DNA of 64,000 bases, from contig CAWCPR010000003.1 of the NCBI GenBank assembly GCA_963797475.1, forward strand, positions 1,240,001 to 1,304,000, given 5' to 3'. This stretch comes from CAWCPR01 sp963797475 (lineage in GTDB: Bacteria; Chloroflexota; Anaerolineae; Anaerolineales; UBA4823). The position numbers and the translations under genes were made by a program. The notes below the pieces were generated by a model. It was not told where the DNA came from and ran no database searches. It was given only the letters and a program-made list of their open reading frames with translations. Position 1 is the stretch's first letter, and each line of letters opens with the position of its first letter. Positions 37,436 through 47,026 of the stretch are shown here, piece by piece.

Positions 37436-37592
37436 AATATCCATCCTTTCGGATTGGTAGGGTAAGAGAGCCAACTTGCTCTCTATACAGATATAGCCAC
37501 CAGGCCAGCCATTCTGTCGCCTTCATAGATGCATTCGTAGCATGGCGCGCAATTTGATCCCACGAGTCTAATTCCTGTGGAGTGACCGCCAT
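37314..37592 (-). CDS. Possible small ORF upstream of and overlapping ssb
   Basis: ATG 37592 (GGAGG immediately upstream, spacing very short) opens 92 codons. The first 50 (MAVTPQELDSWDQIARHATN, later EWLAWWLYLYREQVGSL) look protein-like, but the last 40 overlap ssb in another frame and look like a shadow. It may be the 5' end of a truncated gene. I do not recognise it. Confidence 0.25.
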   Translation of the reverse strand: MAVTPQELDSWDQIARHATNASMKATEWLAWWLYLYREQVGSLTLPIRKDGYYVPNSNNPWFSGARPCAHLCPKWRRSREFLPGEFPQVPPV

Positions 37593-37691
37593 TCCTCCAA
37601 TTACGCCTGATTGACGGCAACCAGGCTTCGATCCACTGTTACGATTTCACAATGGACCGGGAGAGTTCGAGCTTGAGATGGATAATTTAGT

Positions 37692-37850
37692 GTTCACCCT
37701 GCATAGCAGGGGAACCGATCATGCTATACGAGTGGCCTGGCGAGGATCATACCGTATAGACAGTCAGACAGGCCGCACACGCTGAAGTGCGCTGTCAGCC
37801 GTGGAAATTGCTATAGTTGGTTTCCTGAATTGAACAAAGTAAAGGGGAAA
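37692..37850. repeat. Imperfect duplicated block, copy 2
   Basis: Direct copy of 34183-34348 in the 37445-37968 gap between ssb and the methyltransferase gene. Nothing else with coding support is seen in that gap. This copy has stop codons in the frame used by copy 1. Confidence 0.55.
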
Positions 37851-37929
37851 GTTTTTGGCCTGGGAGCGCGTAACCCCACAGCGACCTGATCCCCCGTTCT
37901 CTGTAAGATTGCGACCGGCTACTCTGGCG

Positions 37930-37969
37930 CGTCTATCTCTGACAAATACCCACTCTGGAGAGATAGACG
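37930..37969 (+). promoter_or_regulatory. Hairpin sequestering the methyltransferase ribosome binding site
   Basis: CGTCTATCTCT (37930-37940) is the exact reverse complement of AGAGATAGACG (37959-37969). The right arm covers most of the Shine-Dalgarno GGAGAG (37957-37962) and the first base of the GTG start at 37969. In RNA it would hide the ribosome site; in DNA it is an 11-bp dyad that could be an operator. Confidence 0.6.
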
Positions 37970-38832
37970 TGACCGACCAGCGTCCAACACTGCATCCATA
38001 CCTCTCTCAATACGACCGCGAGATCCCTGTAAACCTTATCCACGGGGACCGCTTAGACCTACTCCACCGGATCAAGGAAAGCGGCGATCAGGCAGAATTG
38101 ATCGTGACCAGCCCGCCGTACAACACAGGTCGTTCCAAGGAAATCCGAACCAGTCTGGACGAATATATTGCCTCCCAGAGAGCGACGGTGCGGGCGTGCC
38201 TGGAGATCCTGTCGCCAACAGGCAATATCTGCTGGCAGGTAGAGCATATGATACAGGGATCAGGCCGGACTAAAAAATCGTACCCGATTGACTTGCTCCT
38301 GTATCCGGTATTTAAGCAATTTGGGTTGGTGCTGAAAAACCGGGTTGTCTGGACGTTCGGGCATGGCTTGCATAACAGTTACCGGTTCTCAGGCCGGCAC
38401 GAGACGATCTTATGGTTTACCCGTCCAACCCCTGACTATACGTTTCACCTGGACCCGGTTCGCATCCCCCAGCTCTACCCCAGCAAACGCGCGTTCCGCG
38501 GTCCACGACGGGGAGAGCTAACCTGCAATCCGCTTGGGAAAAATCCGGGTGACGTCTGGCCAATTACCAACGTCAAGGCCAATCACGCGGAGAAAACCGC
38601 TCACCCATGCCAGTACCCCCTCAGCCTGGTGGAACGGCTGATACTGGCACTATCCAACCCGGGCGACCTGGTTGTCGACCCCTATGCCGGCAGCGGCACG
38701 ACGGCATTGGCAGCCATGCGGCACGGCCGGCGTGCTGCAGGGGCAGACGTTTGCGCGGAATTCTTGCAAATCGCAGTGGAGCGTCTTAACCGGGAGATTG
38801 AGCGCCGCGACGGAGATGCGGTGCTAGGCTGA
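37969..38832 (+). CDS. Site-specific DNA methyltransferase, beta class, probably N4-cytosine
   Basis: The enzyme methylates an exocyclic amino group in DNA with SAM as donor. From GTG 37969 the protein is 287 residues. The catalytic motif IV SPPY (residues 48-51, in IVTSPPYNTG) comes first and the SAM-binding motif I DPYAGSGTT (237-245) last, which is the beta-class order. Ser in SPPY is more typical of N4-cytosine than N6-adenine enzymes. No partner nuclease is adjacent. The frame is open upstream to 37855, but GGAGAG (37957-37962) supports 37969. It converges on, and overlaps by nine bases, the repaired end of the next methyltransferase. Confidence 0.88.
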   Translation: MTDQRPTLHPYLSQYDREIPVNLIHGDRLDLLHRIKESGDQAELIVTSPPYNTGRSKEIRTSLDEYIASQRATVRACLEILSPTGNICWQVEHMIQGSGRTKKSYPIDLLLYPVFKQFGLVLKNRVVWTFGHGLHNSYRFSGRHETILWFTRPTPDYTFHLDPVRIPQLYPSKRAFRGPRRGELTCNPLGKNPGDVWPITNVKANHAEKTAHPCQYPLSLVERLILALSNPGDLVVDPYAGSGTTALAAMRHGRRAAGADVCAEFLQIAVERLNREIERRDGDAVLG

Positions 38833-39922
38833 ATTATGTAGCGTCCAGGCAACTTCTATACCAGAATCGGACAATCGTTTAGCGACGCGCTCCAGCCGCG
38901 CCCGGGTGATATCGGATATCACCCGGCACCTGACTACCTTTAGACGATCGAAAATTACGGGTTCGGGCATCTGGATCAGGACAAAACTACGCTTACCCCC
39001 GTCTTCTGCATCTTAACTCCCACACAGCCTGGGCCGTCGTACCGGTGCCGGCGAACGGATCCAGAACCAGGGCAGATGGGCCGGCGAACACCTGTAAAAG
39101 GCGTCTGATCAGTTCAACCGGCTTTTGCCCGAGAAACCCGGAGACAAAATCCGGTGAAATCCTATCGACAACGGGGATATCCCATACGCTGTCGATTTCG
39201 GTAAGAAAATAATCTTTTTGCCTGGTCTGACGGTTATACCATTCAAAATAGCCTGCCTGGTCATCGTACTCGATCCCCAGGGCAGACAACGCCTCTTCCA
39301 CGGAGAAATTAAGGTGGTGTGCAAGGCGGCGAACCGTCCGTATCAAATTCTGAAATTTCCTTTTCTCGACTGTGATGGGATTGATGGTGACTAACCGCTG
39401 GTTTTTTGCATAAACGACAATCCATTCTGCTGCCGGCCTTATCCGCCCCTTCCAATGTCGAGACATGGCGGCATAGTGCCAGGTGATCGTCCCCACATAG
39501 TTATTGGCCCCAAACACATCATTCATGGTGTAACGCAGGTGGTGGATGGCGGAATCATTTACGCTGACCATAATTACGCCGTTCTCCGGAAGCAGGCTGT
39601 GGATCACTTCTAACCGAGGACGTAACCAGGCTTTCCAATTTACCGGACTGGAGAATTGATCGACATAGGGTGTATCGGCATGGCCGCGTGCATAAGGAGG
39701 GTCCAAATAGGCGGCGTTGATGCGACCGGCATATTCTCGCTTCAATTGGCGCATGACTTCCAGGTTATCGCCAACAAACAGGTGATTTTCCGCGTTCTCG
39801 GTCGTTCCATGCGGGCGGTGGATGACTGGTGAATGAACTGAAGTTGCTGCATTAATTTCCACGATGCACTCCGGACGGTTGAGATTGTCCATCATTTTCG
39901 GCGCTTCGACGGGGTTTGTCAA
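38824..39922 (-). CDS. Adenine-specific DNA methyltransferase, type III Mod-like (one frameshift)
   Basis: This is an N6-adenine methyltransferase. Motif IV DPPY is at residues 74-77 (YLDPPYARG) and motif I DPFAGTGTT near 288-296, again the beta order. The first piece, 39922-38993, ends abruptly after AQAVWELRC. Removing one base there continues into ELNAEDGGKRSF, VLIQMPEP and ITRARLERVAKRL, the usual C-terminus of such enzymes, ending at TAG 38826-38824. The repaired length is about 365 residues. The TTG 39922 start overlaps the repaired stop of the upstream HEAGH gene (TTGA); ATG 39895 is an alternative. No res gene is adjacent, so it may be an orphan or phage-type methylase. Confidence 0.85.
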
Positions 39923-40907
39923 CTGTGATGGGCCGACATTATTGTAAAGGAGAACTGGTTGGTAACGGCTCTTCGCTGAAATTCTGAAACAGAAGATGTT
40001 GCCAGACCTGGATTGTTTTCAATCCAGGTCGATGTAATGAAGTTAAGAAAAAATTCTTGTTCTTCTTCATCGCTAAGACGTTCCCGGTTAATGGTATTCT
40101 TAAAGAACCGTTCCTCGGTAAGCAGATTAACCTCATGATAGAAAAGATCTTTTGCTCATTGTGTTGCAACTGTAATTCCTCATTGGTTAGCTCTGTGTAA
40201 CCATCACAAGCAGAAAGCATCCGTCCCAGGTGAAAAGCTGCGGATGGCTTGCCGCCACTATTCTCGATAATCTTTTTTATCCGCTTTTGAACTGAGGGGG
40301 TGATTTGAATGGTTCCTCGGTTCAACAGTTGTTGAGCGAACCAATCAATGGCCGTCCAGATAGCCGAATCATCGATCAACTTAACCATTGAATAACCTGT
40401 GATTTCCAGCCACTCGCTGAAAACATCCTCATGGAGATATTTTCCCAGAATATTGACAGCGGCCGTCATATCAGATTTACAATCACCCGGTTTTTCCTTT
40501 GTTAACCTCACAGTAGCAGCGGCCCCGGCTACAATCATTAACAGTCTGCGCCAGAAGAAGAAAGCAAAGCCATTATGTCTGACTAAGCCTTTGCCAGAAT
40601 ATAGATGACCTCTGATATATTCTTCTCCCTCAAATCCAGGTACGATTGTCGCATTCTCATATTCCAAACCTACCAGAATGGCAATGACCAAATGCCCTGC
40701 CTCATGATAGGCGGCTTTTGTCAGTGCGTATTCATTCAAGTCAAGGATGAATTGGATGATTTCACCTGTGGGCCTGGTGGCCAGTGTCTCCCACAGCTCG
40801 TCACAGTTGCCCCACGATCTTTTGAAGAGGTGTAGCAAAGACCGCATTTCAGGTGTGTTCTTGATGCGTTGTTCGGCTTGTTTGCGGTAATTCTGTCTCG
40901 TGTTCAT
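39919..40907 (-). CDS. M41-like HEAGH zinc-peptidase domain protein
   Basis: This is a protein of about 330 residues with a metallopeptidase motif H68-E-A-G-H72 (AAYHEAGHLVIAILVG), as in the FtsH/M41 peptidase. It has no AAA ATPase domain and no N-terminal anchor. A hydrophobic FFWRRLLMIVAGAAAT at about residues 116-131 and LTKEKPGDCKSDMTAA follow, as in M41-like stand-alone proteins. The open frame ends at 39939. Adding one A to AAAA near 40155 gives a more natural end (LFYHEVNLLTEERFFKN, LSDEEEQEFFLNFI) stopping at TGA 39921-39919. That stop overlaps the methyltransferase TTG start by four bases. Activity and target are unknown. Confidence 0.65.
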
Positions 40908-41046
40908 CGTGTTATTAAGTCTCCTCGTTGTCTTGGTTTTTCCTCTAATAACGATATAGCGGGTAGATACCCAAATCCCAATTTCTTAGCCCGCTGACCC
41001 GCTCTATGGGATGCTATAATCCAATGAAGACGCCGCATCCTCACCA

Positions 41047-41213
41047 ATGAACCAATTCAGGGAAAACTTTGAGCGACTCTGCCAAACCCAAAGGCCACAC
41101 CGTCACTAATTGGATCAAATCCAGCGGGCTACTCGCATCCTGCTGTCTGATTTCACCGGCTGGTCGCTGTATTTTCTCCATGCGCTTGCCAAGATGAAAG
41201 CTCTGGAGGGTTG
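41047..41213 (+). pseudogene. Small gene remnant with in-frame stop
   Basis: ATG 41047 reads MNQFRENFERLCQTQRPHRH, hits TAA 41107-41109 and continues in frame (LDQIQRATRILLSDFTGWSL) to a TGA that overlaps the ATG of the next remnant. The family is unknown. The 40908-41046 part upstream probably holds the promoter of the leftward HEAGH gene; I see no other gene there. Confidence 0.35.
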
Positions 41214-41483
41214 ATGAACGAAAACAAGCTGCGCGAGCTGATCACTGGCGGCGAAAGTGCAACCGTCACCAATCCATTGTGGAGGCTCACGAAGCCGCTG
41301 TTACTCTAGAGGACGTGATCCTGAAATGATGTGCGAGAGCAGGGTCAGATAACCCGCAGAGAAGCGGCCAGTTTGACGGGTCTCAGTGAAGAAAAAGCGC
41401 GCTAACGCTTGGCGAAATTGGTGAGAAGCGGTAAATTAAATCATATTGGTAGTGGTCGCACCGCGCATTACCAATTGAGATAA
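41214..41483 (+). pseudogene. Remnant of an AlbA_2/Schlafen-type DNA-binding protein
   Basis: ATG 41214 (GGAGGG upstream) gives NKLRELITGGESATV, which resembles the start of the AlbA_2 domain (usually LREL..GGES.TVEFK). The sequence then loses frame. It resumes as QITRREAASLTGLSEEKAR, a stop, and RLAKLVRSGKLNHIGSGRTA, which is the usual winged-helix C-terminus of the same family. The middle several hundred residues are missing, so this is an internally deleted relic. Confidence 0.5.
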
Positions 41484-41558
41484 ACTGTGAATAATCTGTG
41501 AAATTTCACATATAAAATGGGGAATTCCCCCATTTATTCCCCAATTAAAGGCAAATCC

Positions 41559-42495
41559 TTGATCATCAGCGCCAGCCGCTGCCAGATAAACCAGCATTTT
41601 ACGCCGATTGGTTCATGAACCGAATTCGCGCCGGATACTGCACGGTTCCTAACCCATTCAACCGCTCCCAGGTTTCCTATATCTCTCTCAAACCCGAAGA
41701 TGTGGACGTGATCGTGTTCTGGACTCGCAATCCAGCGCCGCTCATACCACATTTAGATGAGTTGAATGACCGTGGATACCGGCACTATTTTCAGTACACC
41801 TTGCTGAACAACCCCCGGTCAATCGACCAAAAGACCCCGCCACTGGAGTCTGCCATCAAAACCTTCCAACGGCTATCCGTCAAAGTCGGGGCGGAGCGAG
41901 TTATCTGGAGGTACGACCCGATCGTGTTTACGCAGGAGACCGGGCTACGCTTTCACCAGAAAACCTACCAGAAAATCGCCGAAAGCCTGAAAGGCTACAC
42001 CCGCCGCTCGGCGGTGAGCATTCTGGATATCTATCGAAAAGCCGGCAAACGGCTGCAGGAGCTGAAGGATCAGGGGGTAGAAATTCTCGCTTACGACGGC
42101 AATCCAGGTGAGCGGTTTGCCGAATTGATGACATCCATCGCCTGCATTGCAGGGGAAAACGGCATGGAAATCGTAAGCTGCGCCGAGGAGCCTGACCTGG
42201 CAGCTTTTGGCATCCAGCCGGGGAAATGCGTGGACGATGCGCTAATCCAGCACGTGTTCGGAATCGAGGTTATTCATGAAAAGGACCCTACCAGAGGCCG
42301 GCATGCGGGTACGTGATCAGCCGAGATATTGGCATGTACGACCCTTGCCTTCTCGGCTGCCAGTATTGCTACGCCACCAGCAGCGTCGAGCGCGCCCGAG
42401 TCAATTACGAAAACCACAATCCACAATCTCCTTCTCTGATCGGATGGTATGACGTTCAACACCAGCATACAAAATTATCAGGTTGCCAAACTTGA
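41559..42495 (+). CDS. DUF1848 family protein with CX3CX2C motif (two frameshifts)
   Basis: A protein of about 310 residues of unknown function. It starts at TTG 41559 (LIISASR) after AAAGG; a shift near 41582 joins DKPAFYADWFMNRIRAGYC. The main piece is 41615-42316 (VIVFWTRNPAPLIPHLDEL, GAERVIWRYDPIV). A shift near 42300 joins the C-terminus VISRDIGMYDPCLLGCQYCY. This order matches DUF1848. The terminal C-x3-C-x2-C (CLLGCQYC) looks like a radical-SAM-type 4Fe-4S ligand set placed at the opposite end from normal. A promoter lies just past the gene, so it is probably not in the downstream operon. Confidence 0.72.
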
Positions 42496-42519
42496 TTGTG
42501 ACAATACTTGGGCTATAAT
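42492..42519 (+). promoter_or_regulatory. Candidate promoter of the defence-like operon
   Basis: TTGATT (42492-42497) and a consensus TATAAT (42514-42519) are spaced by 16 bp in an AT-rich gap. The next gene begins at 42699 and all later genes on this strand are tightly packed, so this may drive the whole block to the window end. The predicted leader is about 170 nt. Confidence 0.55.
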
Positions 42520-42698
42520 TACAATTGCGTAAGTTGTTAATACTTTTATAACACTCGGTTCTTAATAATGCCTTCCTTCGGATAATCCGGCTGTCTTACC
42601 ATACCGGCAATTGGTATTTCCCTACCCAAGAGCAATCGATGGGGATGAGTAGATCGAAAGATATTCGATGACTCTCATTGGATCGAAACTTTCAGTCA

Positions 42699-43596
42699 AT
42701 GAAGCGAACCCCTCCACTCCTCAGCCCCCTTCGTTATCCTGGCTCAAAGCGCCGGCTGGCTGAATATGTCGAACAGGCACTGGAGTTGAATGGTAAAAAA
42801 CCTGCACTTTATGTCGAGCCCTTTGTTGGAGGATGGCAGCGTAGCCTTACAATTGCTCAAAGAAAGCGCGGTCGAACAAGTTGTCCTCATGGACGTGGAT
42901 CCATGGATCGCCAGTTTCTGGAAGGCGGTTTTCAAGCACACGGACTGGCTGGTTGAACGAATTGAAACCGCCGATGTAACCTTGGAGAATTGGTCGAAGT
43001 ATAAACACAGCAAGCCAAGAACCATTCTTGACCAGGCATGGACCGGTTTTTATTTGAACAGGACGAGTTTTTCGGGCATTCTTGAAGCGAAAGCGGGGCC
43101 ATTAGGAGGGATAAATCAGACATCGGAAAATAAAATCGACTGCCGCTTTCCCCGCGCGACTCTGGTTGAGCGGATTCGCCGCATTGCCGAATACAAGGAA
43201 AAGGTTTGCGCCGTCTGGTGTATTAGCTGGGAAAAAGGGATTGCGAGAATCAGGGAATGGCAGCAACAAAGCAGGCTGCCCAAGGATGATCTATTCTTCT
43301 ATGTCGACCCACCCTTCTTTGAAAAGGCCGACAGCCTTTACCGGTATTATTTTCAGAAGAAGGATCATATCCGTCTTCGAGATTTTCTACTTCAGCTCGA
43401 AGACCGCTGGCTCTTGAGTTACGACTCTGCGGACCAGGTTTTTGCCCTATACGGCGATGCCATCCAGCAAAAAACCAACGGCACCTGGCACGACCACGTT
43501 GAACTGCTTTACAGTGTTTCGGTTTCTCCGGAAAGGGCGAAAGTAAAAGAGATAGTTCTGACCAATCTGGAGAAACTGCCTGAAAAGCAGGCTTGA
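42699..43596 (+). CDS. D12-class N6-adenine DNA methylase, Dam-like (one frameshift)
   Basis: A Dam/DpnM-type enzyme that methylates adenine in a short site. The first piece, from ATG 42699, has SPLRYPGSKRRLAEYVEQAL and LYVEPFVGG; a shift near 42830 joins SVALQLLKESAVEQVVLMD (segment to 43596). The SAM motif is EPFVGG(G)SVAL, and the catalytic DPPF occurs in FYVDPPFFEKADSLY, the alpha-class order. The repaired protein is about 299 residues. It heads a run of genes separated by at most about 40 bp (26 bp to herA). It could protect self DNA from a nuclease in the run or act as an orphan methylase. Confidence 0.82.
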
Positions 43597-43622
43597 TTGG
43601 TAGGATTGGAAGGTAGGTAGAG

Positions 43623-45623
43623 ATGCAGAATATCAACCAAATCTTACGCACAGATATGCTCCCCCGGTTGATCCAAACCGAGAATTTCGTGGGGTGGATG
43701 TACTCGGTCGATTACGAGTATGCTCTGGTGATGACAAATGATTTGTGGAAGTTCAAGGCTTTAGGCATCCCCCATAACTGCTTTTTGGTAGCCGCGTCTT
43801 TCAACCCGGATGATATGGCGCACACGCCGGAAGAGGATCAGGAAATCGTCCTGCTGCGAGTGATCGGGTCGGCGAAGCTGCCCCAGGACGATGACCTGGT
43901 GAAGACCAAAATCCAGTTTTTCCAGGAGCGCAAAGAGATTTTCCCCAACGAAACCCGCGATATTGATGATATCACCCAGAACCAGCTTCAGTTTGGCGGT
44001 TTGAAGTGCAGGGTGTTGGGAACTTTTTTCGTTGCAGACGAGGAGCTTTGGCTGGGCAGCGATCTTGAATTGTTTGCAACAGCCGCGCGCCTGAACGTAT
44101 ATCGTCCTCATGGGGATACTCTGAAAACGATCGTCAATTACGTTGACCCGATCCGTAAGCGAAGCATGTTGGAAGATGCAGAGCGCCTCGGATTGAAAGG
44201 CACGATCCAGCCATTTCGGGTCGGCACGGTGCGCTACACATCGACGGACCGGCTTCACCGGCGCGACCCGCGTGCAGAGATCGTCGAAGTATACGTTCAG
44301 CCATCAGATTTTCTGGCCAGGCGTACCGCTGTGCTTGGGATGACCCGCACCGGTAAATCGAACATGATCAAGCAGATGGTCTCGGTGGTCAAAGGGGTGG
44401 CAGATGAAAGCCGTGCTAAGATCGGCCAGATCATTTACGACATCAACGGGGAGTACGCCAATGCCAACCAACAGGACCAGGGGGCGCTGGCGGACATTTA
44501 TCCTACCAGCACGGTGCGCTACCGCATGCTCGAAACCCCAGGTTTTGAAGAGTTACGCACCAATTTCTATGACCAGTTAATGAAGGATTCGGGATTATCC
44601 AGCGAGAGCTGGAATCGGCTAACCGTGTGACGACGGATTACGTGCGCGCGTTTCGTCAACTTGACCCTCGACCAACCCGATCCACGCGAAGTCGGCGATT
44701 ACAAACGCTGGCAGGTGCGGGTTGCGGCTTATAAGACACTGCTCCATGCAGCCGGATTTCCCCCACCGCCCAATCACCGGGTTGCATTCACTGCCAATGC
44801 TACTGTGCAAAGCAAGGTTATTGAAAAAGCCGGGCACGCTTTCCCAGACCCAAGCCGTGGTCTGACCCTGGACCAGGCGCGCGCCTGGTTCCTGGCCTTG
44901 CGGGAAGCCAACCTGGATTCGCCCTTACCCAGCTCGACGCCCGGAAAACCCTGGGTTGACGATACCTTGCAAACCTTGCTGGACATGATCGCCCAAAAGC
45001 GCGGTGCCACCGGCTTCATCTCCGGGCACCGCATCTTGGCGGACTCCCTCAAATACCATTCACCTCGCCGGACGACTGAAGTGGCCGACGAGATTTATGA
45101 CCATCTGGTGGCTGGAAAGATCGTCATCCTGGACCTGTCGGTAGGCGACGCCCGTATCCGGGAGAAAGTCTCCACGCAAATCGCAGCTAAAATTTTTCAA
45201 AACTCGATGAACATCTTCGTGGAGGGCAAAACGCCGCCGAACATCGTGGTGTACATCGAAGAAGCCCACAACCTGATCGGCAGGGGGATGAACCTGACGG
45301 AAACCTGGCCGAGAATGGCCAAAGAGGGCGCGAAATACCGCATCTCGCTGGTTTATGCCACCCAGGAAGTCTCGTCCATGCACCCAAACATCCTGGCGAA
45401 TACCGAGAACTGGTTCATCACCCACCTGAACAACCTGCGAGAGATCAAGGAGCTGGCGCAGTTCTACGACTTCGATGACTTCAGCGAGTCCCTAATCCGT
45501 GCCCAGGATGTCGGTTTTGCGCGGGTGAAAACGCTCTCCAGTCCGTTCGTCATCCCGGTTCAGATCGACAAGTTCGACCCGGAAGCTGAACGGCAGCGGG
45601 CAGCCCGCTTTGATCGGCGGTAG
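43623..45623 (+). CDS. herA: HerA-type hexameric DNA translocase/helicase (one frameshift)
   Basis: An FtsK/HerA-superfamily ATPase (DUF87) that pumps double-stranded DNA and works with the NurA nuclease. The pieces are 43623-44630 and about 44600-45623. An N-terminal beta-barrel (HAS) domain leads to Walker A GMTRTGKS (residues 239-246) and, after the shift near 44610, Walker B IVVYIEEAHN. ISLVYATQEVSSMHP and the typical C-terminal region follow. The repaired protein is about 666 residues. NurA follows 14 bp later with a good Shine-Dalgarno (AGGAG). The HerA-NurA pair resects DNA ends in archaea. In bacteria it is often found in defence islands. Confidence 0.87.
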
Positions 45624-45637
45624 CAGGAGCAGAGCCG

Positions 45638-47026
45638 ATGCCTTACGAAGGCGAATACGCAAGTAAGACCTCCCATTCTGAATTTCTACGCAACCCGGAC
45701 ATCCAGGCGTTTCTCGGGCAGTGTGAATACCTGACGCCGCCTTCAGACGAAGAGGCGCAGGCCATGGCTGATAATTTCAGCGAACCGCCCGAGGTTGACC
45801 GGAAACTCCCATCCTTCGTCATCGCCATCGACGGAAGCAACCACGAATCCAACCTTGACGATAAGCTCCCCGCTACAAGGGTGGGCTATATCAAAATCGG
45901 GGCAGTTCTGATCGATCTTGACAAATACAGCTCCTTGCGGGTCGGTAAATTTGTAGACCCTTTCCGGGTTGCGGAGCTTCAGGAGGACAACGCTCCCTTG
46001 ACGTTCTCCGTCCCGAGCGCCAACATTCGCTGGGGCGGCAAAGAAAACGTGCGAGACAGCTTCCGGGCATACGTCGACCAGCAATTTTACGGGACGCGGA
46101 CCCGTTTCAACGAAAATGATCCGTTTACCAGCTTACGCTCGACGCTCTTCTACCTGGCCTCGATCCGGCCCGGAGGACTACATACCGGCGATCCCCGCAG
46201 GCTGAAAATCTACAAATGTCCGAATTGCGGACAGGGGCCGGTTGAAGTTCAGGATATCCCCGACCGGCAGACCTGCCCGTATTGTGGTGCGGAAGTTTAT
46301 CCGACCGATTGCCTGCGCATCTGGGAGGAGGTGAGCGATTACCAATCCAACCAGATCGCCATCTCAAGGTTGATGCTCGTCCTGGAGCATATCATCCCAA
46401 TCCATTATATTCGCCACTTTTTCAAGAACGCGCCCTCTTTATTAAGCGGCATTTCGTTTTTCGTGGATGGACCACTGGCCATTTTTGGCACTTCAGCCTG
46501 GCTGCACCGTTCGATACTGATCCTCCTTCAGGAAGTCAATAATAAGCTGGCTAAATACGACCAACTGCCCCTGTCGATTATTGGCCTGCAAAAGACGGGG
46601 CAAGTGGTCGATCACGTCAACCTGATCGATCGGTTTGTCCCCAACAACCGTTTGCTGGCCATCGACGATGAATATCGCTATAAATTCATCCTTTCGGGAC
46701 GGGACCCGGCCGGAAATGGGTTCGGTTTTGAAACGTACTATGGGCAGGATTTCATCTACAAGACGAAAAATGGGCGCACGTTTGTTTTTGGGCTGCCCTA
46801 TCCCTGGACATCAAAAGAAAATTCGGCGTTGGGTTTTCTGCGCGAGAAGGTCAAATTCGAAAATTACCCGCAGTTGTTCCAGGCATTACAGCTCATCACT
46901 TACCTGGAAAGCGATTTGTACGAAAACGCCGTCGTGCCGATCGCGCTTGCCCACCGCTTCACGGCCATCAGCCTGCAACCGGGTGGGCGAGTGCTTGATC
47001 TGCTGACCAAAAATGCACTGTCATGA
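45638..47026 (+). CDS. nurA: NurA-type nuclease with zinc ribbon
   Basis: The nuclease partner of HerA, intact at 462 residues. The NurA metal site starts with FVIAIDGSNHES (Asp65, Glu70). Later conserved blocks are SFFVDGPLAIFG and VPIALAHRFTAISLQP. Between the blocks is a zinc ribbon, CPNC and CPYC separated by about 18 residues, which I do not recall as universal in NurA. It may recognise DNA or HerA. The stop overlaps the next start as ATGA (47023), so translation of the UvrD gene is coupled. It is one of the few long genes past 21 kb with no frameshift. Confidence 0.85.
   Translation: MPYEGEYASKTSHSEFLRNPDIQAFLGQCEYLTPPSDEEAQAMADNFSEPPEVDRKLPSFVIAIDGSNHESNLDDKLPATRVGYIKIGAVLIDLDKYSSLRVGKFVDPFRVAELQEDNAPLTFSVPSANIRWGGKENVRDSFRAYVDQQFYGTRTRFNENDPFTSLRSTLFYLASIRPGGLHTGDPRRLKIYKCPNCGQGPVEVQDIPDRQTCPYCGAEVYPTDCLRIWEEVSDYQSNQIAISRLMLVLEHIIPIHYIRHFFKNAPSLLSGISFFVDGPLAIFGTSAWLHRSILILLQEVNNKLAKYDQLPLSIIGLQKTGQVVDHVNLIDRFVPNNRLLAIDDEYRYKFILSGRDPAGNGFGFETYYGQDFIYKTKNGRTFVFGLPYPWTSKENSALGFLREKVKFENYPQLFQALQLITYLESDLYENAVVPIALAHRFTAISLQPGGRVLDLLTKNALS

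Noticed and set aside
38902..38926. Perfect 12-bp inverted repeat as a terminator between the convergent methyltransferases
   Set aside because: After frame repair it lies inside the coding part of the minus-strand methyltransferase, so an intergenic role is unlikely.
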